The notes under the pieces were generated by a model. It was not told the DNA's origin. It did not search any database and was given only the letters and a program-made list of their open reading frames with translations. Shown here piece by piece: positions 1 to 9,134 of a stretch of 33,375 bases of DNA; the stretch's first letter is position 1, and the number at the start of each line of letters is the position of its first letter. This DNA is from Crocinitomix sp. GTDB lineage: Bacteria > Bacteroidota > Bacteroidia > Flavobacteriales_D > Crocinitomicaceae. Both the position numbers and the translations under genes were made by a program. The DNA is taken from positions 1 through 33,375 of the forward strand of contig DQTE01000241.1 in assembly GCA_015662905.1 (NCBI GenBank). Reading direction: 5' to 3'.

Positions 1-12
1 ACGCCAATTTTT

Positions 13-43
13 AAAAGGCTATCAATTTTGATAGCCTTTTTTT
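13..43. terminator. Rho-independent terminator, upstream gene outside window
   Basis: A 12-bp perfect stem (AAAAGGCTATCA / TGATAGCCTTTT) with a 4-nt loop is followed by a run of T on the + strand. No gene in the window ends just upstream of it on the + strand, so it probably ends a gene lying left of position 1. Confidence 0.75.
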
Positions 44-160
44 GTTGTATATATCACATAAAATCCAAAATAATTTTAAAGTGTTGTGGAGAGATAATGT
101 CTTAATAAGGTCAACATTCCCTCAACCTCTGAGACTGTGTTTCAATTTTCATATAAGAAT

Positions 161-195
161 AAAAAAAACGTAACTTTTAAATAAAGTTACGTTTT
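161..195 (-). terminator. Terminator of trxB
   Basis: A 13-bp perfect stem (AAAACGTAACTTT / AAAGTTACGTTTT) has a 5-nt loop and ends, read on the minus strand, in eight T. It lies about 24 bases past the trxB stop codon, in the right orientation to end that transcript. Confidence 0.8.
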
Positions 196-218
196 ATATA
201 AATATAAATTAAAGTTAG

Positions 219-1166
219 TTATCCTTCCTTAGCAGCTAAATATCGTTCTGCATCCAAAGCTGCCATACAGCCAGTTCCTGCAGCAGTAATAGCTTGACGG
301 TAAACATGATCGGCAGCATCACCTCCTACAAATACACCTTCAACACTAGTTTTAGCAGTACCAGGAATATTTTTTATATAACCAGTTTCATCTAGTTCCA
401 GATAATCTTTAAAAATATCAGTGTTAGGTTTATGACCAATGGCAATAAAGACTCCTGTACATGAAATTTCCTCTTTGTCGTTAGTTTTGTTGTTTACCAC
501 TCTAACACCAGTTACAACATTCCCATCACCGAACACGTCATCTATCTCAGTATTAAATAAAACTTTAATTTTAGGATTATTTAATACACGATTTCTCATG
601 ATTTTAGAAGCCCTAAACTCATCTCTTCGTACTAACATAGTAACAGAATTACAAATGTTAGCCAAATACCCAGCCTCCTCACAAGCAGAATCTCCTGCAC
701 CTACAATAACAACATCTTGTCCTCTATAGAAAAAACCGTCACAAACAGCACAAGCAGATACACCACCACCATTTTTTAAATAATATTGCTCAGACTCTAT
801 GCCTAAGTATTTGGCTGATGCTCCAGTAGAAATAATCACTGTATCAGCATGAATCTCAGTTCCATCTTCTGTCCAAACTTTATGCGGTAAAGTTGAAAAA
901 TCAACCTTATCAATAAACCCATCTCTTACATCAGTATCAAATCTTTTAGCTTGTGCTTCTAATTGCAACATCATTTCAGGACCTGTAATACCATCTGGAT
1001 AACCCGGAAAGTTTTCTACTTCGTTAGTAGTTGTTAATTGTCCTCCAGGTTGCATCCCTTTATATAAAACTGGTTTCATACTAGCTCTTGCAGCATAAAT
1101 AGCTGCTGTATAACCAGCAGGACCAGAACCTATTATTAAGCACTTTACGCTTTCTATATTATTCAT
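219..1166 (-). CDS. trxB: Thioredoxin reductase (NADPH)
   Basis: This is a cytosolic flavoenzyme that passes electrons from NADPH through FAD to thioredoxin, sustaining disulfide reduction and peroxide defence. The 315 residues match the usual bacterial length. In order they show the FAD-binding GSGPAG (residues 13-18), the redox-active CAVCDG pair (C139 and C142), the NADPH-binding GAGDSA (about 156-161) and the C-terminal GGDAAD FAD motif. The ATG start leaves the first Rossmann strand intact and sits 28 bases from a TATATTTG element. The gene is a single transcription unit with its own terminator, divergent from the helicase gene. Nothing appears broken. Confidence is high because all four signature motifs are in the expected order. 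Confidence 0.97.
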   Translation of the reverse strand: MNNIESVKCLIIGSGPAGYTAAIYAARASMKPVLYKGMQPGGQLTTTNEVENFPGYPDGITGPEMMLQLEAQAKRFDTDVRDGFIDKVDFSTLPHKVWTEDGTEIHADTVIISTGASAKYLGIESEQYYLKNGGGVSACAVCDGFFYRGQDVVIVGAGDSACEEAGYLANICNSVTMLVRRDEFRASKIMRNRVLNNPKIKVLFNTEIDDVFGDGNVVTGVRVVNNKTNDKEEISCTGVFIAIGHKPNTDIFKDYLELDETGYIKNIPGTAKTSVEGVFVGGDAADHVYRQAITAAGTGCMAALDAERYLAAKEG

Positions 1167-1193
1167 CTTATTTTATTTTCTTATTTGAACAGA

Positions 1194-1201
1194 CAAATAT
1201 A
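1194..1201 (-). promoter_or_regulatory. Predicted -7 element of trxB (TATATTTG)
   Basis: The minus strand reads TATATTTG, a full match to the Bacteroidota -7 consensus TAnnTTTG, 28 bases from the trxB start codon. No TTG lies at the ideal -33 spacing; the nearest TTTG is about 14 bases away. Confidence 0.55.
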
Positions 1202-1308
1202 AGCCATTTTACAAACAAACATTGTGATTTTAGTTCCATTTTAACAAAAAAAAACTTGAATAATCTAAGAATCACTGGTAAATATTTTTATTTTAAATAT
1301 AAAGGACG

Positions 1309-1316
1309 TATTTTTG
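1309..1316 (+). promoter_or_regulatory. Predicted -7 element of the DEAH helicase gene (TATTTTTG)
   Basis: TATTTTTG matches TAnnTTTG and lies 24 bases upstream of the ATG at 1340. It sits inside the longer TTG-started ORF offered by the ORF track, which argues that translation starts at 1340 and not at 1256. Confidence 0.5.
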
Positions 1317-1339
1317 CGAAAATTATAGCTATACTAACA

Positions 1340-2854
1340 ATGATTGATCAAAGTTTATTTGAAGAAAAAAAGTTGTATCCATTTCAGAAAGAGGTAGTTG
1401 AGGAGATTATTTCTAACATAGACGCAAAAGATGAAAACTACAATCTTTTATTTCAATTACCCACAGGAGGAGGAAAAACAGTAATTTTTTCTAATATAGC
1501 TAAAGAATATATAAAAAAGCACAACAAAAAAGTATTAATTCTTACTCACAGGATTGAGTTATGTGTTCAAACCTCTAAGCAATTGTCAACATTAGGTATT
1601 AAAAATAAAGTTATAAACTCTTTGGTAAAACATCTTGATGATCAAATGGAATTTGACACATTTACCGCAATGGTTGAAACTTTGAATAATCGTTTACAAG
1701 ATGACAAGGATTTTATAAAAGATGTTGGATTAGTGATTGTTGATGAAGCACATAATAACTCTTTTCGTAAAATTTTTCAATATTTTAAAAATGTTAATAT
1801 ACTAGGAGTTACAGCAACTCCTCTTAGTTCAAATAAAGCCTTGCCTTTAAATGATAATTATGATGAGTTAATTGTAGGGCATAGTATAAAATCTTTAATA
1901 GAAAACAAGTACTTGGCTGATGCAGAAACTTTTACTTATGATGTAAACTTACATGGATTAAAGATAGGTTCAAACGGTGATTTTACCATTAGTTCTTCTG
2001 ATAAAGTATATAGTAATTACTTTATGCAAGAAAAACTTTTATTTGCGTATGAAGAAATTGCAATTGGAAGAAAAACATTAATATTTAATAGTGGAATTGA
2101 GTCCTCAAGAGCTGTATATACCTTATTTAAAAAGCACAATTATCCAATAAGACATTTAGATAGCACATATAGTGATACAGACAGAAAAGATATTTTGAAA
2201 TGGTTTAAAGAAACTAAGGGGGCCGTATTAACTTCCGTAGGTATTTTAACTACGGGATTTGATGAACCAACAGTGGAAACTATTATTTTAAATAGAGCCA
2301 CACGTTCTTTAACACTTTACCATCAAATGATTGGTAGAGGTTCAAGAATACTTAAAAATAAGCGTAGTTTTCAGGTTATAGATTTGGGGAATAATGTAAG
2401 ACGTTTTGGATATTGGCAAGAGTATATAGATTGGCAAGAAGCGTTTCAATATCCCGATAGATTTTTAGAGGCAAGACTGAGTGAGGTTGATGATATTTTG
2501 TTTGAGGCAGAATATGAGTTGGTCAGATCTTTAAAGTCTAAATTAATTAATCCTGATAAAATTGAAAAGTTTTCAATGAAAGAGGTTTACGAAAAGTGTA
2601 TTGAAGAAGGACGAAAAGGAAAAGATGCTGTAGATATTTCAATGGATAACCATTTTGAAGTAATAGTTGAAAATTCTGAAGATGTGTATGATGGGTTAAA
2701 TTTATTACAAGAGCTACAAGATGATGTTGAAAGACGCTTAAAACACTATACAAAATGTATAACCAAGGCAACTGACTCATATTTAAAATGGCTAATGGAA
2801 ACCTATAATCGTCAGTTAACTCAAAAACTAAGAGCAAAATTACCTGCAGAGTAA
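1340..2854 (+). CDS. DEAD/DEAH-box superfamily 2 helicase
   Basis: This is an SF2 helicase of the type III restriction subunit/UvrB-like fold, expected to translocate on nucleic acid using ATP. Numbered from the ATG at 1340 (504 aa), it shows motif I PTGGGKT (41-47), motif II DEAH (135-138), motif III GVTATP (about 156-161), and a C-terminal RecA lobe ending in HQMIGRGSR (motif VI). The C-terminal 120 or so residues are charged and I recognise no domain there. I chose the ATG over the TTG at 1256 because the extra 28 residues are low-complexity and overlap a good -7 element. No methyltransferase or specificity gene is adjacent, so a restriction role is not supported. Its substrate cannot be read from sequence. 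The convergent channel gene ends 7 bases beyond its stop. Confidence 0.88.
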   Translation: MIDQSLFEEKKLYPFQKEVVEEIISNIDAKDENYNLLFQLPTGGGKTVIFSNIAKEYIKKHNKKVLILTHRIELCVQTSKQLSTLGIKNKVINSLVKHLDDQMEFDTFTAMVETLNNRLQDDKDFIKDVGLVIVDEAHNNSFRKIFQYFKNVNILGVTATPLSSNKALPLNDNYDELIVGHSIKSLIENKYLADAETFTYDVNLHGLKIGSNGDFTISSSDKVYSNYFMQEKLLFAYEEIAIGRKTLIFNSGIESSRAVYTLFKKHNYPIRHLDSTYSDTDRKDILKWFKETKGAVLTSVGILTTGFDEPTVETIILNRATRSLTLYHQMIGRGSRILKNKRSFQVIDLGNNVRRFGYWQEYIDWQEAFQYPDRFLEARLSEVDDILFEAEYELVRSLKSKLINPDKIEKFSMKEVYEKCIEEGRKGKDAVDISMDNHFEVIVENSEDVYDGLNLLQELQDDVERRLKHYTKCITKATDSYLKWLMETYNRQLTQKLRAKLPAE

Positions 2855-2861
2855 AGGAAGT

Positions 2862-3704
2862 CTATAATTTTTCACCGCAATATTTGCAGAATTTAGCGTC
2901 ATAGTCATGACCTTCTTTTGAACAAGATAAACAGGTTTGAGTAGAAACCTTACTTTGTTTTTCATTTTTAATCAACTCATTAGTAACAATACCGGTAGGA
3001 ACTGCAATAATAGCATAACCTAATATCATAACAATTGAAGCTATAAACTGACCTAAAGAGGTAACAGGTGCAATATCGCCATAACCAACAGTGGTAAGCG
3101 TAACAATAGCCCAATAAATACTACGGGGGATAGATGTAAATCCACTATCTTCCGACTCAACTAAATACATTACCGTACCTAAAATGGTTACCATGGTTAA
3201 AATTGATAACAAAAAAACCATTATTTTTTGACGAGACGCTTTTAAAGAATCTATTAATTTTTGAGACTCACTTAAAAATTCTCCTAGTTTTAAAATTCTA
3301 AACACTCGCATTAAACGTAAAGCCCTTATCACCATTAATGAATGTGTTCCTGAAATAAAAAGTCCTAAATAAGTGGGGATAATAGAGACAAAATCAATAA
3401 CTCCGTAAAAGCTGAAAATATATTTTAAAGGTCTTTTTATACAAATGATACGAGCTACATACTCAATGGTAAATAAAATTGTAAAAACCCATTCAAGCTG
3501 AATGAAAAGAGAACCATAATTTTTGTTGTACACGGGTACAGATTCTAGCATGACTACTATAATACTAAGAACTATTAAAACTAAAAGAAGAATGTCAAAT
3601 AGTTTACCTGCAAATGTGTCTGCTTCATAAATGACTTCATGCATTTTTAAACGCCAAGGTTCTAATCCTGATTTATCTCCTGAATATTTTGGTTTTACAG
3701 CCAT
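2862..3704 (-). CDS. Voltage-gated-type potassium channel (Kv family) with C-terminal Cys4 motif
   Basis: The 280 residues form a six-helix, one-pore ion transporter. S1 is about residues 37-55. The S4 segment carries arginines every third residue (R127, R130, R133, R136), and the pore holds the K+ selectivity filter TVGYGD (205-210) followed by S6. After S6 comes a short linker and a 23-residue tail with CxxC (258-261) and CxxC (273-276), spaced like a zinc ribbon. By family knowledge the channel conducts K+ across the inner membrane in response to voltage. A cytoplasmic zinc-binding or redox-responsive tail is inference. It lies 24 bases downstream of the exonuclease gene on the same strand and is probably co-transcribed. 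Confidence 0.9.
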   Translation of the reverse strand: MAVKPKYSGDKSGLEPWRLKMHEVIYEADTFAGKLFDILLLVLIVLSIIVVMLESVPVYNKNYGSLFIQLEWVFTILFTIEYVARIICIKRPLKYIFSFYGVIDFVSIIPTYLGLFISGTHSLMVIRALRLMRVFRILKLGEFLSESQKLIDSLKASRQKIMVFLLSILTMVTILGTVMYLVESEDSGFTSIPRSIYWAIVTLTTVGYGDIAPVTSLGQFIASIVMILGYAIIAVPTGIVTNELIKNEKQSKVSTQTCLSCSKEGHDYDAKFCKYCGEKL

Positions 3705-3728
3705 TAGTTTTAATCTATAAGTATTAAT

Positions 3729-4292
3729 TTAATATTTTTTTCTAATTATTTTTTTAGGTAAAGTATCTTGTTTTATAAAAGTGTTTAAATTGTTTTCATC
3801 TAAATTAAATATGTGTTCAAAAATTTTAGCGGTAGCTAAAGTATCATCCATAGCCCTATGATGACTTTCTAAATCTATATTCAAATGTTTAGTTAAACTT
3901 TTTAAACCGTAAGACTCAACATTAGGTATTAGTGCTCTTGAAGATTGAATGGTACATAAATGCGGTAATCTTAAATTAAGACCCAAGGCTTTAAATTCAT
4001 TTTTAACAATGGGATAGTCAAAACTAACATTATGAGCTACAAAAACCCTACGTTCCAGCAATTGATAAACTTTTTTTGCTATTTCGTAAAATTTAGGTGC
4101 ATTAATTACATGTTTATCTTTAATTCCCGTTAGTTTGGTAACGTACCAATCAATTTTTTTTTCAGGATTAACCAATGATTCAAATTTGTCAATTATTTTT
4201 TGTCCGTTGTGTATAATGATAGCAATTTCAATGATTTTACTATTTTTTGGTTTACCTCCTGATGTTTCTATATCAACTACTGCAAATTCCAA
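3729..4292 (-). CDS. DEDDh 3'-5' exonuclease (DnaQ/RNase T superfamily), TTG start
   Basis: The 187 residues make a stand-alone exonuclease domain. Exo I is VDIET with D7 and E9, Exo II is the HNVSFDYP segment with D92, and Exo III is HRAMDD with H145 and D150, so the whole two-metal catalytic set is present. Its role could be proofreading (DNA polymerase III epsilon-like) or RNA/DNA end trimming; many Bacteroidota epsilon-like proteins are longer and fused to a GIY-YIG domain, which is absent here. Translation must begin at TTG 4292: only four codons (CAT, AAG, ATA, CTT) separate it from an in-frame TAA, and homologous proteins begin just before the DxE motif. A TATATTTG element lies 30 bases upstream. 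Confidence 0.88.
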   Translation of the reverse strand: MEFAVVDIETSGGKPKNSKIIEIAIIIHNGQKIIDKFESLVNPEKKIDWYVTKLTGIKDKHVINAPKFYEIAKKVYQLLERRVFVAHNVSFDYPIVKNEFKALGLNLRLPHLCTIQSSRALIPNVESYGLKSLTKHLNIDLESHHRAMDDTLATAKIFEHIFNLDENNLNTFIKQDTLPKKIIRKKY

Positions 4293-4321
4293 ATGCTTTA
4301 TAAGTTACTTAAGTTAAAATG

Positions 4322-4329
4322 CAAATATA
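4322..4329 (-). promoter_or_regulatory. Predicted -7 element of the exonuclease-channel operon (TATATTTG)
   Basis: The minus strand reads TATATTTG, 30 bases from the TTG start of the exonuclease, a full TAnnTTTG match. No clear -33 TTG is visible. It would drive both minus-strand genes. Confidence 0.5.
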
Positions 4330-4488
4330 GTTATTACTTATGAGGTGATATATTTTTAATAGTAATTTAAGGAAGTATTAACTTTAAAAAAATCATAAAT
4401 TTTTCCAATAAAGAAATAAATAAAATTGTTATTGCGTTTAAAAGTTTTAAATTTGACAGTTGCAAAAACAATACAGTTGGTATTATTT

Positions 4489-5220
4489 ATGAAAGCACTT
4501 TATTTAAAAGAAATTCGCACGTTTTTAGGGTCAATTATCGGTTATATGGTAATGGGTGTGTTTTTGGTGTTAAACAGTTTGTTTTTGTGGGTATTTTCAT
4601 CAGGTGCAAATATTTTGGAAGGAGGAACCGCAGATTTAGTATCCTTTTTTACAATTGCACCTATTATTTTTTTGATATTAATTCCTGCCATTACTATGCG
4701 TTCATTTTCTGAAGAAAAAAGAACCGGAACAATAGAGCTATTGTTGACCAGACCAATCACAGACCTACAAATTGTTTTAGCAAAATATTTTGCCGGACTT
4801 ACCTTAGTTTTTATATCAATTTTACCCACATTAATTTATTATTTGAGCATTCATTTATTAGGTAAACCAGTGGGAATTGTAGATGATGGTGTAATTATTT
4901 CATCATACATAGGCTTATTATTTGTAGGGTCGGTATTTGTAGCCATTGGTATATTTGTATCCAGTTTATTTAATAGTCAAATCACAGCTTTAATTTTATC
5001 GGTATTAATCATTTGGTTTTTTTATATGGGAATAGATTTTTTAGCAAATTACACTCAATTTGGTAGTTTTGATATTATTTTAAAGAATATAGGTATATCA
5101 GAACATTTTAAATCTATACAAAAAGGCATATTGGTAAGTACAGATTTCGTTTATTTTATCAGTGTAAATATTGTTTTTATTTTGGCAACAAAATTAAAGT
5201 TACAGTCAAGAAAGTGGTAA
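4489..5220 (+). CDS. gldF: GldF, ABC transporter permease linked to gliding motility
   Basis: The 243 residues form an ABC-2 type permease with about six hydrophobic segments. The N-terminus (MKALYLKEIRTFLGS, then GYMVMGVFLVLN) and the AITMRSFSEEKRTGTIELL segment are characteristic of GldF. In Flavobacterium johnsoniae GldF and GldG join the ATPase GldA in an inner-membrane transporter required for gliding; its substrate is unknown. I moved the start from the track's TTG at 4426 to the ATG at 4489, which gives the usual family N-terminus and removes 21 extra residues. A weak TACAGTTG element lies just upstream at 4472-4479. No gldA lies in the window. gldG follows after a single base, so the two are translationally coupled or nearly so. 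Confidence 0.93.
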   Translation: MKALYLKEIRTFLGSIIGYMVMGVFLVLNSLFLWVFSSGANILEGGTADLVSFFTIAPIIFLILIPAITMRSFSEEKRTGTIELLLTRPITDLQIVLAKYFAGLTLVFISILPTLIYYLSIHLLGKPVGIVDDGVIISSYIGLLFVGSVFVAIGIFVSSLFNSQITALILSVLIIWFFYMGIDFLANYTQFGSFDIILKNIGISEHFKSIQKGILVSTDFVYFISVNIVFILATKLKLQSRKW

Positions 5221-5221
5221 T

Positions 5222-6979
5222 ATGAGTAAAACACAATCCAAATCAAACTCGTTAATTAATTACGTTGGTTTCGTAGTCATCTTATTGATGGTAAATGTAT
5301 TGGCGTATTTTTACCCTAAGCGAATTGATTTAACAGAAGACAAACGATATTCATTATCTGATTACACTGTAGAAATGCTACAAGATGAAAATAGATTAAA
5401 GGATAGGGTATTTTTTAAGGTATATTTAGAAGGGGATTTACCTGCGGACATGAAAAATATTAGAAACGAAATTAACAATATATTAGATGAATTTGTTGCT
5501 GTTGCAGGAGATAAAATTCAATATGAGTTTATTGACACTGACGGTTCAGATGATGAAGAGTATAATGATCAAGTTAAGCAAAATATATTTAACAAAGGAA
5601 AAGGGATATTGCCAACTTACTTAAAAAACATAAATTCAAGCTCAGCCGAACTTAAAACTATTTGGCCAGGGGCTATAGTAGAATATAGAGGAAAAACAGC
5701 AGATGTTGTTCAGTTTTTTGATAGAGAACAATTAGTAATTGACGAAAACATAACCCAATTGATAGATAAAACCATAAATAACATTGAATTTAAGCTAATA
5801 AGTGCCATACGTAGAGTGACTACAGATAAGAAAAAAAGAATTGGTTTTTTACAAGGTCATGGAGAGTTAGATAAAAATATGACTTGGGATATCCGTCAAG
5901 TGTTAAAAAAGGATTATGTGATAGGTGATGTTGAAATTAACGGACAACTTAACGCTTTTGATGATATAGATGCCTTGATTATAGCCAAACCCGTTGAGCC
6001 TTTTAACGAAAAAGACAAATTTATTATTGACCAATTTATAATGAGAGGAGGAAAAACCTTATGGTTTATAGACCCTATTGATGTTAATATAGATTCATTA
6101 GCTTTTACAGGAGAAACTATGGGGCTTTCAAGAAACTTAAACATAGAAAAAGACCTATTGTTTAAGTACGGCGTAAGAATAAATAACGATTTGATTGTAG
6201 ATAACCAATCAGCAAATGAATTAGTACCACCAAACAATATTAAACCGCCAGGGTTGCCTTGGGTGTTTTATCCTATAGTTTATCCTGAAAAACACCCAAT
6301 TTGTTTGAATATAGACCCTGTTTTAACACAATATACAAGTTCTATACATGTGGTAAATGAAAAAGATAAAGAGGTTAAGAAAACTATTTTATTAAAAAGT
6401 TCACCAGAATCAAAATCCTTGCTTGCACCAGTACGAATCAATTGGGGATTTGCTTTTGATCAATGGAAACCAGATTTTTCAAACCCTGAGTTTGGAAATA
6501 ATCCAATAGCTGTATTATTAGAAGGAAAGTTTAAGTCTCCATTTGAAAATAGAATATCTGAAGCCTTTTTAAAAGGAGAAGTCTATCAAACAAAATTCAA
6601 ATCGGTTGAAAACAAAATGCTTGTTGTAGCTGATGGAGATATGATAAACAGTAGTTACATTTATTTTAAAAATGGTCAAAAGAAAATTGCACCAATTCCA
6701 CTACACGTGGACAGAATGGGAGTAATAACCAATAATGGAACACCAAAATTTGTTTATGGTAATAGAGAGTTTATTCAAAACGCAGTAGATTATCTGTTAG
6801 GAGATAACTCTTTAATTGGGATTCGCTCTAAAACAATTACATTAAGAATGTTAGATGATGAAAAAGTGGCTAAAGAAAAATCATTTTGGAAATCTATTAA
6901 TATTATCATACCTTTAGCTTTTTTAGCCATTTTGGCTTTTATCTTATATTTGATAAGAAAACGTAAATACGCACATTAA
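5222..6979 (+). CDS. gldG: GldG, gliding-motility ABC transporter auxiliary component
   Basis: The 585-residue protein has one transmembrane helix near the N-terminus (about 13-30), then the family hallmark RIDLTEDKRYSLS, a large extracytoplasmic region of the GldG/ABC-type_uncharacterised fold, and a second transmembrane helix at about 558-578 followed by a basic tail (RKRKYAH). It is usually annotated as the substrate-binding or auxiliary subunit of the GldAFG transporter; that role is by family, as no ligand site is visible. It follows gldF by one base and precedes the DUF4340 gene by 8 bases, making one operon. Length and ends look intact. Confidence 0.94.
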   Translation: MSKTQSKSNSLINYVGFVVILLMVNVLAYFYPKRIDLTEDKRYSLSDYTVEMLQDENRLKDRVFFKVYLEGDLPADMKNIRNEINNILDEFVAVAGDKIQYEFIDTDGSDDEEYNDQVKQNIFNKGKGILPTYLKNINSSSAELKTIWPGAIVEYRGKTADVVQFFDREQLVIDENITQLIDKTINNIEFKLISAIRRVTTDKKKRIGFLQGHGELDKNMTWDIRQVLKKDYVIGDVEINGQLNAFDDIDALIIAKPVEPFNEKDKFIIDQFIMRGGKTLWFIDPIDVNIDSLAFTGETMGLSRNLNIEKDLLFKYGVRINNDLIVDNQSANELVPPNNIKPPGLPWVFYPIVYPEKHPICLNIDPVLTQYTSSIHVVNEKDKEVKKTILLKSSPESKSLLAPVRINWGFAFDQWKPDFSNPEFGNNPIAVLLEGKFKSPFENRISEAFLKGEVYQTKFKSVENKMLVVADGDMINSSYIYFKNGQKKIAPIPLHVDRMGVITNNGTPKFVYGNREFIQNAVDYLLGDNSLIGIRSKTITLRMLDDEKVAKEKSFWKSINIIIPLAFLAILAFILYLIRKRKYAH

Positions 6980-6987
6980 TTAAATTT

Positions 6988-7998
6988 ATGAAAAGTTTAA
7001 AAACTATTACTATTTTGCTAGTTATTGTAGGATTATCATTTGTAATATACCAAACTGTTAGTAAAAAAAAATCATCTCTATCTACAAATGCTTTAAGTGA
7101 TTTTGCAGTTAAAGATACAGCTAGCATTGATATAATTAAATTATCAGATACAAAAGGAAATAAATTGATCTTTCAAAGAAATGAAAGTAAAAAATGGACT
7201 TTGTCAGACGGAAGTTGTGTTCAGCAACATTTAATTGTTGGTTTTTTAGAAGCCTTTAAATACATTTCGGTTAAATCACCAGTAGGTGAAAATGCTGTAG
7301 ATAACATTAATAAATTAATTTTAACAACCCATAAAAAAGTAGAGATTTACCAAAAAGGACAACTAGTTAAAACGTGGTATATTGGTAATCCAACACAAGA
7401 TCATTACGGTACATACATGTTATTAAGTGACCCAGAAAAAGGTAAATCTCCTGAACCATTTATAATGCATCTACCTAATATGTATGGAGTTGTAGCTGAT
7501 AGGTTCTCAACAGACCGTAAAGAATATCTTTGTTCTGAAATTTTCACCTATAATCCTAAGGATATTAAAGAAATAGAATTGACTATACCAGAACAACCAG
7601 AGTTAAACTTTAAAATTGTACAAAATAATGAAGAATTTATAGTGTATAACAATACTAAACCCATTGAATTTGATACATTAAAGGTAAGAAAATACCTGTT
7701 GGGATATAAAAAAATACATTTTACAAACTATAACAGAACCTTGCCCCAACCAAGTGTGGATTCTTTAAGAAATTCAACACCAATGTATATCATTAAGGTT
7801 ATTGATAACAATAATAATGTAAATAAAATTAAAGCCTATAAAAAAGGAGTGGATTATCAGTTGTACGACTTAGAAGGAAGGCTACTAGTTTATGACCAAG
7901 ATAATTTATGGGTATTTACCAATGATGATAAATTAACTAAATGTCAATACTATGTTTTTGATAAACTATTTAGAGATATTAATTACTTTAGAAAATAG
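6988..7998 (+). CDS. DUF4340 domain protein, likely partner of GldFG
   Basis: The 336 residues start with a single membrane anchor (about 5-22) followed by a soluble extracytoplasmic region of the DUF4340 type, with the recurring pattern 'strand, lysine-rich turn, W-x-L' (for example KKWTLSDGS). DUF4340 proteins occur beside GldG-like ABC components in several bacterial phyla, so an accessory role in the same inner-membrane transporter is a fair inference; no biochemical function is known to me. The start is 8 bases after the gldG stop, and its stop touches the next gene. An A9 run lies early in the coding region (SKKKSSL). Confidence 0.8.
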   Translation: MKSLKTITILLVIVGLSFVIYQTVSKKKSSLSTNALSDFAVKDTASIDIIKLSDTKGNKLIFQRNESKKWTLSDGSCVQQHLIVGFLEAFKYISVKSPVGENAVDNINKLILTTHKKVEIYQKGQLVKTWYIGNPTQDHYGTYMLLSDPEKGKSPEPFIMHLPNMYGVVADRFSTDRKEYLCSEIFTYNPKDIKEIELTIPEQPELNFKIVQNNEEFIVYNNTKPIEFDTLKVRKYLLGYKKIHFTNYNRTLPQPSVDSLRNSTPMYIIKVIDNNNNVNKIKAYKKGVDYQLYDLEGRLLVYDQDNLWVFTNDDKLTKCQYYVFDKLFRDINYFRK

Positions 7999-8000
7999 TG

Positions 8001-9134
8001 ATGAGAGTTTATTTAGATAACGCGGCAACAACTCCAATGTCACCAGAGGTAATTGAGGTTATGACGGATGTCATGAAAAATAATTTTGGAAATCCATCCT
8101 CAATTCATAGCTATGGGAGAGATGCTAAAGCAGTAATAGAAAATGCCAGACGAACAGTATCCAAGCTCATCAACGCAGAACCAAAAGAAATTATTTTTAC
8201 TTCAGGAGGTACAGAAGCTGATAATATGGCGTTATTTTCTGCCATTAACGATTTAGGCGTAAAACACATCATTAGCTCAACTATTGAACACCATGCTGTT
8301 GAGCATACTTATAAAAAAATTCAAAAAAACTATAAAGTAAAAATATCTTTAGTTAAGCTAGATAAAAAAGGCAACGTAGATTTGGATGATTTAGAAAATC
8401 TGCTATCTAACTCAAAAGAAAAGACATTGGTGAGTTTAATGCATGCCAATAACGAAATAGGCACCCTGCTACCTCTAAAAAAAGTAAGTGAATTGTGTAA
8501 AAAATATAATGCTTACTTCCATTCAGATACGGTTCAAACTATGGCGCATTACCCCTTTGATTTAGGAAGTTTTCAGATTGATTTTTTGACCTGTTCAGCC
8601 CATAAATTTCACGGACCAAAGGGGATAGGTTTCTTATATGTCAATAAAAACTTAAAAATAAACCCAATTATAGAAGGTGGTTCGCAAGAGAGAGGTTTAA
8701 GAGCAGGCACAGAGAATTTAATAGGTATTGTTGGTTTAGCTAAAGCCTTAGAGTTGGCTAACACAGATATAAATGACCATATTGAACATGTAAAGTCGTT
8801 AAAATATGACATGCTTCAGCAGTTAAAATCAAAAATTAAGGATATTGAAGTTAATGGAGAAGAAATATTTGAAAAGAGTTTATACACTGTATTAAGTATC
8901 AAATTCCCTCAATTTAGTAAACAAGAGGTCCTATTATTTATGTTAGATTTAGAAGGGATTGCTTGCTCAGGTGGCAGTGCGTGTTCCTCAGGCGCTAATG
9001 CGGGGTCGCATGTAATTAAAGGCATTGGTGGTGATACAACAAAGGCAACCATACGTTTTTCGTTTAGTAGATATACCACAAAAAAAGATATAGATTTTGC
9101 TGTAGAAAAAGTTGTTAAAATATTTAACTCGTAG
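8001..9134 (+). CDS. Cysteine desulfurase, NifS/IscS family
   Basis: This is a PLP-dependent class V aminotransferase-fold enzyme that takes sulfur from L-cysteine as a persulfide for Fe-S clusters, tRNA thiolation or related uses. The 377 residues include the N-terminal YLDNAATTP, the PLP lysine in SAHKFHGPKG (about K202) and the mobile-loop active cysteine in GGSACSSG (about C328). An ATG at 8001 directly follows a GTG at 7998 that overlaps the previous stop; both are in frame and I prefer the ATG. No iscU, sufBCDS or thiI gene is adjacent. Placement at the end of a gliding-transporter operon looks like convenience and not pathway logic. Which paralogue this is (IscS, SufS or DndA-like) cannot be decided here. 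Confidence 0.93.
   Translation: MRVYLDNAATTPMSPEVIEVMTDVMKNNFGNPSSIHSYGRDAKAVIENARRTVSKLINAEPKEIIFTSGGTEADNMALFSAINDLGVKHIISSTIEHHAVEHTYKKIQKNYKVKISLVKLDKKGNVDLDDLENLLSNSKEKTLVSLMHANNEIGTLLPLKKVSELCKKYNAYFHSDTVQTMAHYPFDLGSFQIDFLTCSAHKFHGPKGIGFLYVNKNLKINPIIEGGSQERGLRAGTENLIGIVGLAKALELANTDINDHIEHVKSLKYDMLQQLKSKIKDIEVNGEEIFEKSLYTVLSIKFPQFSKQEVLLFMLDLEGIACSGGSACSSGANAGSHVIKGIGGDTTKATIRFSFSRYTTKKDIDFAVEKVVKIFNS

Noticed and set aside
439-729. 96-aa ORF on + inside trxB
   Set aside because: It lies fully within a well-supported trxB on the other strand; no motif. It is a shadow, as are the other ORF-track entries of this kind (2547, 4542, 5914, 8609, 12909, 15657, 17020, 19502, 22838, 23806, 26329, 29565, 29802, 30595).
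1256-1339. 28-residue N-terminal extension of the DEAH helicase from a TTG
   Set aside because: The extension is low-complexity, overlaps a TATTTTTG promoter element, and the ATG at 1340 gives a compact N-terminus. Not used.
1256-2854. DEAH helicase as the restriction subunit of a type III system
   Set aside because: No methylase or specificity gene is adjacent; the C-terminal part has no nuclease motif that I can see.
4426-4488. 21-residue extension of gldF from a TTG
   Set aside because: GldF proteins begin at MKAL followed by KEI; the ATG at 4489 gives exactly that.
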